Numbered from the stretch's first letter, positions 1 through 6,800 are shown. The stretch is DNA of 10,857 nt from Desulfobacula sp. (GCA_027858355.1 JAQICW010000482.1:1-10857), one strand, 5' to 3'. The notes: generated by a model from the letters alone, not told the origin. Made by a program: numbers and translations.

Positions 1-1333
1 TATTATTTAACGTTGTTCTGGTGATGTTCAAAATTTTTGCAGCTTCAGTTTTATTACCCTTTGTTTGCTTTAATGTTTCAACGAGAGCCATGCTTTCTAT
101 TTCATCAAGGGATTTTCCACCACCTAAAAGTTGCATTTGAACAGAATCTTCGGGCTGGTATTCTTTCATGACGTTTATCGGTAAATCCTTTTCAGATATA
201 TACTGCCCCATACACAAAATTATCGCTCTTTCAATGGCATTTTCGAGTTCTCGTACATTTCCCGGCCATCGGTGTTTTATAAGAGCATCCATTGCCATAG
301 GGGTAAAACCTTGTAGTTCTTTTCTATTTTTAATGGTGTATTTTTTTAAAAAATTTTGGGCCAGAAGGGGGATGTCGTGTTTTCTTTCATTTAAAGAGGG
401 AACTTTTATATTGATTACATTAAGCCGATAAAAAAGATCTTCTCTGAAGTGACCCTTCTTTACTTCCTCTTCCAGATTTCTATTTGTTGCAACAATAATA
501 CGGACATCGATATTTATTGTTTTATCACTGCCGACTCTTTGAATTTCCCTTTCCTGTATTGCCCGAAGCAGTTTTACCTGCATTGACATCGGCATTTCGC
601 CTATTTCATCGAGAAATATAGTTCCTTTGTCAGCAGACAATAAAAGCCCCTCCCGCCTATTGTCTGCACCAGTGAAAGAGCCTTTTTCATGCCCAAATAA
701 TTCAGACTCTAAAAGTGTTTCATTGAGGGCGGCACAATTTACTGAAACCAGCCTGTTTTTTTTCCGATTGCTATTATTATGAATAGCCTTCGCAAACAAC
801 TCTTTCCCGGTTCCACTCTCTCCTGATATCAGAATGGTTGCATCTGTTGGTGCTGCTATTTTTGCTGTATCAATCACTTTCTTCATGGAGAGACTGGTGC
901 CAATAATACCTGAAAAACTAAATTCAGATAGTATTTTTTCCTTAAGTTGGACATTTTCAATGGATAATTGTAAATGCTTAGTTGCCCTTTCAATGGATAG
1001 TTTGAGTTCATCAAAATTTAAAGGCTTTGTTAAATAATCGTCCGCTCCAAGTCTCATGGCCTCTACTGCTTTATCAACTGAAGAATATGCAGTCATAATG
1101 ATAATGGGGATAGAAGGGTTGAACTTTTTTATTTTCTGGAGTGCCTCCATACCGCTTACATTTGCCATTCGGACATCCATAAGGATTACATCATATGGAT
1201 TATCTCTTGCTTCACGGATTGCATCTTCACCGTCAGTTACGCATTCTATGGAATGGAAAAAACTTTTCAAAAGCGTTTGAAGCATGGACAGATGTGCCTT
1301 ATCATCATCAACAATCAGTATCTTGCCTTTCAT
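1..1333 (-). CDS. zraR: Sigma-54-dependent response regulator, ZraR/HydG type (C-terminus cut by window edge)
   Basis: This is a NtrC-family transcription activator: a phosphorylated receiver drives an AAA+ domain that remodels sigma-54 RNA polymerase. Reading from ATG at 1333, 444 codons are present and the frame runs off base 1. The receiver (about 1-120) has acidic D9/D10, phospho-acceptor D53 (ILMDVR), T81 and K103. The AAA+ domain has Walker A GESGTGKE (171-178), the sigma-54 contact loop as GSFTGA (218-223, usually GAFTGA) and Walker B FLDEIGE. A Fis-type helix-turn-helix begins at the very end (NKTEAAKILNITRTTL), so only a few residues are missing. The ATG overlaps the sensor kinase stop (ATGA), indicating translational coupling. 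The pairing with a ZraS-like kinase and a divergent ZraP-like gene behind a sigma-54 promoter supports the ZraR name; the family is certain, the exact symbol less so. Confidence 0.95.
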   Translation of the reverse strand, partial: MKGKILIVDDDKAHLSMLQTLLKSFFHSIECVTDGEDAIREARDNPYDVILMDVRMANVSGMEALQKIKKFNPSIPIIIMTAYSSVDKAVEAMRLGADDYLTKPLNFDELKLSIERATKHLQLSIENVQLKEKILSEFSFSGIIGTSLSMKKVIDTAKIAAPTDATILISGESGTGKELFAKAIHNNSNRKKNRLVSVNCAALNETLLESELFGHEKGSFTGADNRREGLLLSADKGTIFLDEIGEMPMSMQVKLLRAIQEREIQRVGSDKTINIDVRIIVATNRNLEEEVKKGHFREDLFYRLNVINIKVPSLNERKHDIPLLAQNFLKKYTIKNRKELQGFTPMAMDALIKHRWPGNVRELENAIERAIILCMGQYISEKDLPINVMKEYQPEDSVQMQLLGGGKSLDEIESMALVETLKQTKGNKTEAAKILNITRTTLNN

Positions 1334-3126
1334 ATCCGCCTCCCATTTATTGGTATAGAAACGACAAAGGTTGTCCCTTTAGTCTTTGAGCTCATGATAT
1401 TAATAGATCCATAATGGCTTTCAATAATCTTGTATACAATGGCGAGTCCAAGACCGGTGCCCATCTTTTTTGTGGTAAAATAAGGATTGAATATATTGGC
1501 CTGATCTTCGGGAGACATTCCTTGACCCGTATCTGAAATTTCGAAAACCAGGTCCTCTTTCTGGGTACCCACCCTAATCGTAAGGTCTCCACCATTTTCC
1601 ATTGCCTGGATGGCATTAATATAAAGATTGAGTAAAACCTGGGAGAAGCGATCATGATCAATCTCTACATTTGGAAGAGAACTATCTATATTTTTTAATA
1701 TATTAACATTGGCCGTTTCAGCCTCATATTTAATTAATCTCAATGAATTGTTGACGAATACTGCAATATCAGTTTTCTCTAATTTTAGATTGACAGGCCG
1801 TGCAAATTCAAGTAACTCCGAAATGACCCTGTTCACCCTATCAACTTCTTCAGCCATAATGCTGGCAGCTTTTTTATTTTCACTTCCGTCATCAAACAGA
1901 GTTTCGAAAAATGTGGCATACCCCCGAATGGAACTCAATGGATTTCTAACCTCATGTGCAATGCCCGCCGCAAGGGTTCCCACGGCTGCAAGCCTCTCTT
2001 TTCTCTGAACTTTTATTTCCAGGTCCCGGACATCACTTAAGTCTTTTAACATAAAGACAAATCCGATAAAATTCCTCTGTTCTCCAATAATTTCTGTTAC
2101 CGTTACTGCAACCGGTGCTTGTTTCTTTTCTTTGGTTTCGAGAAATATTTCTTTTTCCAGAACCGGTGTCCCTTTATTAACAATTTCATGCAGCTCCAAA
2201 AGCACATCCGGGAAAAGATCCTTTGCATTTTTTTCTTTTGTACTATGAATATTGATTTTTAAAAGGGAGCAGGCCACTTCATTAATATAGGTAATGTCAG
2301 TTTTTTCATTTACCACTATTATCCCCATGGGCAGGCTTGTTACCAATTCTGATGCAAATGCTCTTGTATCCTGGAGAAGCCGATGGGAGCGAGCGTGGCG
2401 CTGAGCCCAAAACAATGAAACCATCCCTGCCATTCCTAAGAGAAATATAACAGATACCGTGATACCACTATTTCGCATATCTTCAGCCCGGGCCTCCTCA
2501 AAGGGCTTTATATCCATTCCAATAAAAATTATGGGTCGATTTTTAGTATCTAATATCCGATCTGCAGGTAGATTTTCCATCCATCCTGGAGCGCACCAGG
2601 TGGACATGTTTTCCTGGTTTCCCATTCTATTCATCATCCCTCTCCTGAAAGCTGGCACCTGGTTGCTTAAAACAGGTAAGAACGTTTTGTATACTTCAAA
2701 ATAAGCCACATGATCTTCTCCATCAACAATCCGCCACTGAGGTTTATCAAGAGTTGGTTCTTTTTTGAAATCAAAGGCCGTTAGATGTGTCCCAATTTTT
2801 TGACTAATATTGTGGGCAAGTATTTCTCCTGTGTTATCCACTATAAAGATATATGAAATATCGCCTTGGGATGCTGTCTCCTCTAACAGAGTCTGCAGGT
2901 GGGCCTCATTGCCAAATAAACCCATCATACCGGTTTTACTGCCTGCCTCAAATGACCTGATCAGCGCAGATCCCTTTTCTTCTAATAGTTGCCCCATATA
3001 TTTTTTTTCACGGTTATAGTTCATCACGGCCTGGAAAACCACAACTGCTATTAGCACAAGGCTCATCCCTATGGTCATCCATGGAGAAACAAAAGGGTTG
3101 AAATGTTTTATTTTTTGTATGAGCAT
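1330..3126 (-). CDS. zraS: Membrane sensor histidine kinase, ZraS type
   Basis: This is a 598-residue inner-membrane sensor that should phosphorylate the overlapping response regulator. Transmembrane helix 1 is at about 16-34 and helix 2 at about 221-241. They enclose a periplasmic sensor domain of about 185 residues that includes a Met-rich stretch with one Cys (161-183; M164, M165, M168, M174, C178, M183). A PAS-like domain follows (about 258-365), then HisKA with phospho-acceptor H391 in AAGIAHEVRNP, then the ATPase domain with N-box N504, G1 DTGQG (532-536), F-box near F550 and G2 GTGLGL (556-561). All catalytic motifs are intact. The start at 3126 is followed directly by the first helix; its Shine-Dalgarno is weak. 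The divergent ZraP-like gene suggests metal or envelope stress as the signal; the actual ligand is inferred, not shown. Confidence 0.93.
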   Translation of the reverse strand: MLIQKIKHFNPFVSPWMTIGMSLVLIAVVVFQAVMNYNREKKYMGQLLEEKGSALIRSFEAGSKTGMMGLFGNEAHLQTLLEETASQGDISYIFIVDNTGEILAHNISQKIGTHLTAFDFKKEPTLDKPQWRIVDGEDHVAYFEVYKTFLPVLSNQVPAFRRGMMNRMGNQENMSTWCAPGWMENLPADRILDTKNRPIIFIGMDIKPFEEARAEDMRNSGITVSVIFLLGMAGMVSLFWAQRHARSHRLLQDTRAFASELVTSLPMGIIVVNEKTDITYINEVACSLLKINIHSTKEKNAKDLFPDVLLELHEIVNKGTPVLEKEIFLETKEKKQAPVAVTVTEIIGEQRNFIGFVFMLKDLSDVRDLEIKVQRKERLAAVGTLAAGIAHEVRNPLSSIRGYATFFETLFDDGSENKKAASIMAEEVDRVNRVISELLEFARPVNLKLEKTDIAVFVNNSLRLIKYEAETANVNILKNIDSSLPNVEIDHDRFSQVLLNLYINAIQAMENGGDLTIRVGTQKEDLVFEISDTGQGMSPEDQANIFNPYFTTKKMGTGLGLAIVYKIIESHYGSINIMSSKTKGTTFVVSIPINGRRI

Positions 3127-3203
3127 ATCAAAATCCGAGTAAGCGGTTAAAAATCAATCGATCCGTTTTTAAAGCACCGTCTAAATATTAATCACAACAT
3201 TGG

Positions 3204-3243
3204 ATTTTTGCAAGATTATTTTTTATTGTCTTATGCAAAAAAT
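3204..3243. promoter_or_regulatory. Inverted repeat upstream of sigma-54 promoter, candidate activator-binding site
   Basis: The arms ATTTTTGCAAGA (3204-3215) and TCTTATGCAAAAAAT (3229-3243) are inverted copies apart from a two-base insertion. The repeat lies about 50-90 bp upstream of the -24 element, where enhancer-type activators of the NtrC family usually bind. The link to the neighbouring ZraR-like protein is inferred from position only. AT-rich sequence gives such repeats fairly often. Confidence 0.4.
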
Positions 3244-3291
3244 ATAGAAATTATTCATAAATTCGGTTGGTTATATATTTATCCTGATCTG

Positions 3292-3307
3292 TGGCACACC
3301 CATTGCA
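3292..3307 (+). promoter_or_regulatory. Sigma-54 (-24/-12) promoter of the ZraP-like gene
   Basis: TGGCACACCCATTGCA matches the sigma-54 consensus TGGCAC-N5-TTGCA. The invariant GG (3293-3294) and GC (3305-3306) are separated by exactly 10 nt. Transcription should start near 3317-3318, leaving a leader of about 47 nt before the ATG at 3365. It fits a sigma-54 activator encoded divergently next door. Confidence 0.88.
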
Positions 3308-3319
3308 ATTCAGGAAAAC

Positions 3320-3340
3320 AAGCGGAAAACGCTTTTTATT
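3320..3340 (+). promoter_or_regulatory. Small hairpin in the leader of the ZraP-like gene
   Basis: AAGCG-GAAAA-CGCTT (3320-3334) forms a 5-bp stem followed by TTTATT, almost at the predicted transcription start. It is too short to be a convincing terminator. It could stabilise the 5' end of the transcript or mean nothing. Confidence 0.25.
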
Positions 3341-3364
3341 AACCTAAACAAAGAGGTATTTATT

Positions 3365-3784
3365 ATGAAAAATTTTTTTATGACAATTTCAATAGTTATG
3401 ATGGTCGGTCTTCTTGCAGCCAGTGCTTATGCCTGGGGCTGTGGCGGAATGTCTGGATCTGGGTATAACAATGGAATGCAAGGACGGGGGAATTATAATG
3501 GAACAGGATATAACAATGATGGCTATCAGTCTTTTAATAATAACACCCAGGCACTTCGTTCATCTATTGCAGCGGACAGGACTGAGTTAAATGCACTGAT
3601 GGCAGGAACCAACCCTGACCCCAAACAGGCAAGAGGATTGTCGGAACAAATCAGTAAATCGGAAAATGAACTGAGGAACAAGGCACAGGAATATAATGTT
3701 TCAAGCAGGGGAATGATGGGATATGGCCAGGGATGGAATTGTGGTATCTCAGGTCATGACCATAATTTTGCCGGATGCTGGTAA
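3365..3784 (+). CDS. zraP: ZraP-like periplasmic metal-binding/chaperone protein
   Basis: This is a 139-residue exported protein. The signal peptide is clear: a short basic start, a hydrophobic core, and a likely cut after ASAYA (A23). After it comes a Gly/Asn/Tyr-rich stretch (about 26-58), then two amphipathic helices around a turn (LNALMAGTNPDPKQARGL, then a charged helix to about 110), the pattern of the Spy/CpxP/ZraP heavy-metal-resistance family. The C-terminus carries candidate metal ligands C126, H131, H133 (GHDH) and C138, plus C26 near the mature N-terminus. In ZraP, known Zn-binding residues also lie at the termini. RBS AGAGG (3352-3356) is 8 nt before the ATG. It sits behind the sigma-54 promoter and divergent from the two-component genes. 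Which metal it binds cannot be read from the sequence. Confidence 0.85.
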   Translation: MKNFFMTISIVMMVGLLAASAYAWGCGGMSGSGYNNGMQGRGNYNGTGYNNDGYQSFNNNTQALRSSIAADRTELNALMAGTNPDPKQARGLSEQISKSENELRNKAQEYNVSSRGMMGYGQGWNCGISGHDHNFAGCW

Positions 3785-3799
3785 TCCAGCTTATTGACA

Positions 3800-3837
3800 G
3801 AATAACAGTGGGCGGATTTTTCCTCCCACTGTTATTC
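3800..3837 (+). terminator. Strong hairpin between the ZraP-like and SHOCT genes
   Basis: Arms GAATAACAGTGGG (3800-3812) and CCCACTGTTATTC (3825-3837) are perfectly complementary. The stem continues past one mismatch as GGA/TCC closing a TTTT loop. No long T-run follows, so it may be a partial terminator, an mRNA-stabilising 3' structure for the ZraP-like transcript, or an attenuator that lowers expression of the next gene. Confidence 0.55.
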
Positions 3838-3877
3838 ATCCATATCAATCATACATAAAAACCAGGAGTACAAAAAA

Positions 3878-4135
3878 ATGTGGAGTTGCGGTTACAATGG
3901 AACAGGTTTCGGGCATTGGTTTTTTGGTGGAGGAATTATAGGCTTTGCCACGATGATCCTTATTATCATCATAGTGGCAGTCCTGGCATTTAAATTAATC
4001 AAGTCTAATCAATACAAAAGTACAGGAAACCTTGATAAAGATGATTCTCTTATAATATTGAAAATAAAGTTTGCCAAAGGCGAAATTGATGAGCAGGAAT
4101 ATCAAAGCAAAAAAGCAATTCTTAGCAGAAATTAG
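3878..4135 (+). CDS. Single-pass membrane protein with C-terminal SHOCT domain
   Basis: This 85-residue protein has a short N-terminal segment rich in Gly and aromatics, one transmembrane helix (about 18-41, FATMILIIIIVAVLAF), a polar linker, and a SHOCT (short C-terminal) domain at about 55-84 with the usual pattern: leucine-rich helix, KFAKGEIDEQEYQSKK, then a short helix. SHOCT domains are thought to mediate oligomerisation or membrane association; no enzyme function is expected. RBS AGGAG (3864-3868) is 9 nt before the ATG. The gene is about 90 nt downstream of the ZraP-like gene, separated by the hairpin. Small SHOCT proteins often neighbour metal-resistance genes, so a role in the same response is a reasonable inference. 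Confidence 0.8.
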   Translation: MWSCGYNGTGFGHWFFGGGIIGFATMILIIIIVAVLAFKLIKSNQYKSTGNLDKDDSLIILKIKFAKGEIDEQEYQSKKAILSRN

Positions 4136-4199
4136 ACGGTTTGATCTTACCCCAAAAACTTGATCATGGAGGACACTCTGTCGAAAAAGGAGAAATACA

Positions 4200-4523
4200 A
4201 TGAAACCCAAACAGAAAATACTTGAATTTATTAGGAAGGCCTACGAAGATGGTGAAGGGGGCAGATCGGTATCAGAAACGGACGCCATGACAGATAACGA
4301 TCGGCTCGCCATTCGTTAGCTTTTCGATGGCATGAGCACTGGCACAGCCCGAATCATAATCGAAGAGGAGATGGACAGCCAGATGGTGGAAGACTACAAC
4401 ATCGCTCCTCTTGAAAACAAGGGACGTTATTACGTCGCCAGAATCGTTCAAACCGATGGCAGAGCCATTCAACGGCTATTGGTTGACAAACATACCGGTA
4501 AGGTTCAATTCGCAGACCGGTAG
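4200..4523 (+). pseudogene. Small unknown gene interrupted by in-frame TAG
   Basis: From ATG 4200, preceded by a good RBS (AGGAG 4188-4192), the frame reads 39 residues to TAG at 4317-4319, then continues in the same frame without another stop to TAG 4521-4523 (about 107 residues in all). Just after the stop it reads LFDGMSTGTARI, and near the C-terminus YYVARIVQTDGRAIQRLLVD. The composition on both sides looks like real soluble protein, so one gene with a CAG-to-TAG change is the simplest reading. A restart at ATG 4332 could make the 63-residue C-terminal part. I do not recognise the family. The gene ends 7 nt before the kinase start, so it was probably the first gene of the kinase operon. 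Confidence 0.6.
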
Positions 4524-4530
4524 GATTAAT

Positions 4531-5740
4531 ATGACCCACGACACAACAAATTCTTCAAGTACCACCTATCTGTTGGAAGAGGGAATGATTATTAACGATA
4601 AGTGGGAAATACAAAACTTCATTGCGAAAGGCGGCAAAGGAGAGGTTTATTTAGCTAAACAGCTCAACTTAGATCGCCAGGTAGCACTGAAAATTATGTC
4701 CGAGGAATTCATTAAGAGTCTGGAGGGCGATGGAGAAGAGATCGCCTCTGAAACAATGCGTTTTCGCCGGGAAGTGAAGATAATGGCCAGGATGCAGCAC
4801 CCGAATATTCTCCAGGTCTTTGATTTTGAGCAGCTGGAAATTAATGGCATAAAAATGGATTATATTGTTATGGAATATATTCCAGGTCTGACTTTGCGCC
4901 AAAAAATGCCGGAAAAAGGTTTTGGACATGATGAAAGCAAAGTGAAAGCTTGGCTTAAAAATTACTTTTTCCCAATCCTTGATGGTATGAAGGCGGTTCA
5001 TGATAAAGGGGTGGTGCATCGGGACATGAAGCCTGAGAATGTTCTCGTTGACGATGAACTCCCCAAAATTATGGACTTTGGAATCCCAGGGGGCTATCAC
5101 TTGGACAATGTGACCCCAGACCCATCATATGCTGGGGATGATGACTTATATGCCGGAAGAACAATTTATGGACCTGGCCCTGACAGATGCACGGGTTGAC
5201 GTATATGCCCTTGGTAAGATTCTTTATGAAGTCGTTGAAGGTAAAATGAAAAAAGGCCGGGATAAACCCTTTAGCAGTTCTGCCCTGAATGATCCGCAAA
5301 CCATTTTTTTTAAAACTCTTGATCGGATAATACAGCAGGCTACAGCCAAAGATGGTAATCAGAGAACTCCTTCTGTTAAGGCTCTCCATTCTTCTCTGGA
5401 AGAACTTGTCATGGATTCTGATGGAAAAAAAGATTCACGAACTGGCTTACGCCATAAATATTGGAAATATTTATTTAGCATAAGTTTAGCAGTCATAGTC
5501 TTTGTTATTGGTGCCTGGATTATACACCAAAATTCAGGAAAAATAAAAACAGCGCTTGATGGAAACCATATTCAGAACCAACTGGAAGTAACAAACCCTG
5601 CAACTGATTCTTTAGGCTTACCGGAATTTAATTTTAAAAACCCCCAACCAACATTATTTCCCAGTATCGATAAAATGGGAAAACTTCCCGCCAAGTTTTT
5701 AGCCAGCGACAACTCGACCATGATCCTGTTGACCGGTGCA
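4531..5740 (+). pseudogene. Eukaryotic-type Ser/Thr protein kinase (PknB family), frameshifted and 3'-truncated
   Basis: This is a membrane-anchored Hanks-type kinase. From ATG 4531 (RBS AGGA 4522-4525) the N-lobe has a glycine loop AKGGKGEVYLA (32-42; the first Gly is Ala), VALK lysine K54 and helix-C glutamate E81. The catalytic loop is HRDMKPEN (D165, N170) and the metal motif is DFG (D182). At 5114-5117 a run of four Cs shifts the frame; reading three Cs restores VTQTHHMLGMMTYMPEEQ and the rest of the C-lobe (DVYALGKILYEV). As written, the first frame stops at 5199, inside the kinase domain. After the kinase domain comes one transmembrane helix (about 5461-5525, YLFSISLAVIVFVIGAWII), then a periplasmic-type linker that stops at TGA 5744, where PP2C sequence begins in another frame. 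The kinase tail therefore seems lost in a deletion. Confidence 0.85.
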
Positions 5741-6481
5741 AAGTGATGGAATGGGAGGTTCCCCGGGTGGAGAAATAGCCGCACCAATAGTCATAGATAC
5801 ATTCCAGGACTACAAATTTTCAGAAGAAAGTATAGAAAAGGACCTGAAAATCGCTCTTGGGAAAGCAGAAAAACGAATGCATCATAAAGTTAACAAAAAT
5901 CCCGAGTTGGATGGTATGGGGACTACGGTAACCGCTGCTGCTTTTTATATGAAAGTAGTGTGTTATGAGTTCTGAGTCATGAGAACCAACTTGTCAATTT
6001 AGGACCTCAATACTCAATACTCAATACTCACCACTCATTCCTTTCATCTTTTGTTGTGCCTGCCAGGGCATGGGGGTTATACAAAAACAAGGTCTTCTGG
6101 ATACACGTTGGAGATAGCAGGATGTATCTGTTGCATCATAATAAAATAAAACAGATCACCACAGACCATACTTTTATACAAGATCTGCTTGATGATGGCA
6201 CCCTCACTCCAGACCAAGCGAGAACTCATCCTTTAAAAAACGTGTTAGACCAATGTGTGGGGTGTGATGAATTTCAACCGGACACAGGTGTGTTTAATAT
6301 TGAAAAAAACGATCGATTACTGCTTTGTTCAGATGGTCTTACAATGCACTTGTCTGATGTACAAATAGAATTGGTATTAAAAACAAAGTCTCTCCAGAAA
6401 GCAGGCCAGCAGATGATCCAGACGGCACTAAAGAGGGGTGGTGCAGACAATGTGACTGTGATTGTAAAGGATTTTTACTGA
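5736..6481 (+). pseudogene. PP2C-family Ser/Thr phosphatase, N-terminus missing and interrupted by an insertion
   Basis: This is the partner phosphatase of the upstream kinase. Recognisable PP2C motifs in order are: DGMGG with GGEIAA (about 5745-5780), GMGTTVTAA (about 5917-5940), HVGDSRMYL (about 6100-6130), CSDGL (about 6328-6342) and the final GGADNVTVIV (about 6438-6467), ending at TGA 6481. The N-terminal motif with RxxNED, normally about 30 residues before DGMGG, is absent. Between TAAAFY (ends about 5948) and YKNKVFWIHVGDSR (starts about 6080) lies about 130 nt of non-coding repeat sequence with stops, and the two halves are not in the same frame. The gene cannot give a normal phosphatase. 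The metal-binding aspartates in the surviving parts are intact, so the damage looks recent. Confidence 0.85.
5966..6040. repeat. Inverted arrays of TGAGNNN / CTCANNN heptamers
   Basis: Three heptamers TGAGTTC, TGAGTCA and TGAGAAC (5966-5986) are followed, after a 19-nt spacer, by five heptamers in the opposite sense: CTCAATA three times, CTCACCA and CTCATTC (6006-6040). The two arrays can pair to form a hairpin. They lie inside the block that interrupts the PP2C gene. The spacer includes ATTTAGGACCTCAA, whose last bases enter the first CTCAATA unit and which also occurs at the left end of the palindromic element at 6517. Confidence 0.75.
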
Positions 6482-6516
6482 TGATGAAAAAGGTAGATTG
6501 ATCTGCCAAGGAACAT

Positions 6517-6690
6517 ATTTAGGACCTCAAATGAAATAAATTGAGCAGAAATAGCGCAGGATTTTGGTTCATCTACAAGGCGCATCAAATGTTTAATACT
6601 AGACGTATTATGCCTTTGGTGCAACGCAGTAGATGGGGCAAAAGACAAGCAATTTCGTTCAAGTTATAAAATTTGCGGTCCTTAGTTTAC
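6517..6690. mobile_element. MITE-like long imperfect palindrome
   Basis: The block has terminal inverted repeats: the left end begins ATTTAGGACCTCAAAT, and the right end read in reverse gives CTAAGGACCGCAAAT. The similarity continues inward (GAGCAGAAAT against GAACGAAAT, CATCTAC, and the complementary CAAA/TTTG parts) to a centre at TAATAC-TAGAC-GTATTA (6594-6610). The whole 170-nt unit could fold as one long hairpin. It has no coding capacity. It lies between the broken phosphatase and the permease promoter. A non-autonomous transposable element or a dispersed intergenic hairpin family are both possible. No clear target-site duplication is visible. Confidence 0.7.
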
Positions 6691-6695
6691 CCGTA

Positions 6696-6724
6696 TTGAC
6701 AATCACTAACACGTGGATTCTAAT
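6696..6724 (+). promoter_or_regulatory. Sigma-70-type promoter for the permease
   Basis: A perfect -35 TTGACA (6696-6701) is followed, after exactly 17 nt, by TCTAAT (6719-6724), five of six bases of the -10 consensus. It lies about 75 nt upstream of the permease start and just outside the right end of the palindromic element. Confidence 0.7.
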
Positions 6725-6758
6725 ATATGAACAATTGATCATATGAGCTAATGATCAA
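6725..6758. promoter_or_regulatory. Operator-like palindromes at the permease transcription start
   Basis: ATATGAACAATTGATCATAT (6725-6744) is a 20-bp palindrome with nine of ten pairs matching, directly abutting the -10 box. Overlapping it, TTGATCAT (6735-6742) and ATGATCAA (6751-6758) are perfect 8-bp arms around 8 nt. A repressor here would cover the transcription start. The TGAACA half and size resemble ArsR/SmtB-type metal-sensor operators, which would suit an efflux permease, but no regulator gene of that family is in the window. Confidence 0.6.
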
Positions 6759-6800
6759 TAAATATGACCCCAAGTCGCTAAAATAAAGGACCATTTCATA

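Noticed and set aside
2653..2666. Sigma-54-like TGGCAC...TTGC on the plus strand inside the sensor kinase gene
   Set aside because: The GG and GC are 9 nt apart instead of 10, it is antisense within a coding gene, and no gene lies downstream on that strand.
168..2704. Several plus-strand open frames opposite the response regulator and sensor kinase
   Set aside because: They lack ribosome-binding sites and lie opposite strongly conserved domains, so they are by-products of coding on the minus strand.
4317..4319. Pyrrolysine readthrough of TAG
   Set aside because: Nothing in the window supports pyl genes, the gene is not a methylamine methyltransferase, and a CAG-to-TAG change is simpler given the nearby decay.
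4669..5100. 143-codon open frame antisense to the kinase
   Set aside because: No ribosome-binding site and no recognisable protein features; it mirrors the conserved kinase coding frame on the other strand.
5105..5135. Programmed frameshift in the kinase
   Set aside because: No standard slippery heptamer or downstream stimulatory structure; the operon has other lesions, so a mutation or sequence error is more likely.
6006..6040. CRISPR array
   Set aside because: The repeats are 7 nt, contiguous, and have no spacers; no cas genes are present.
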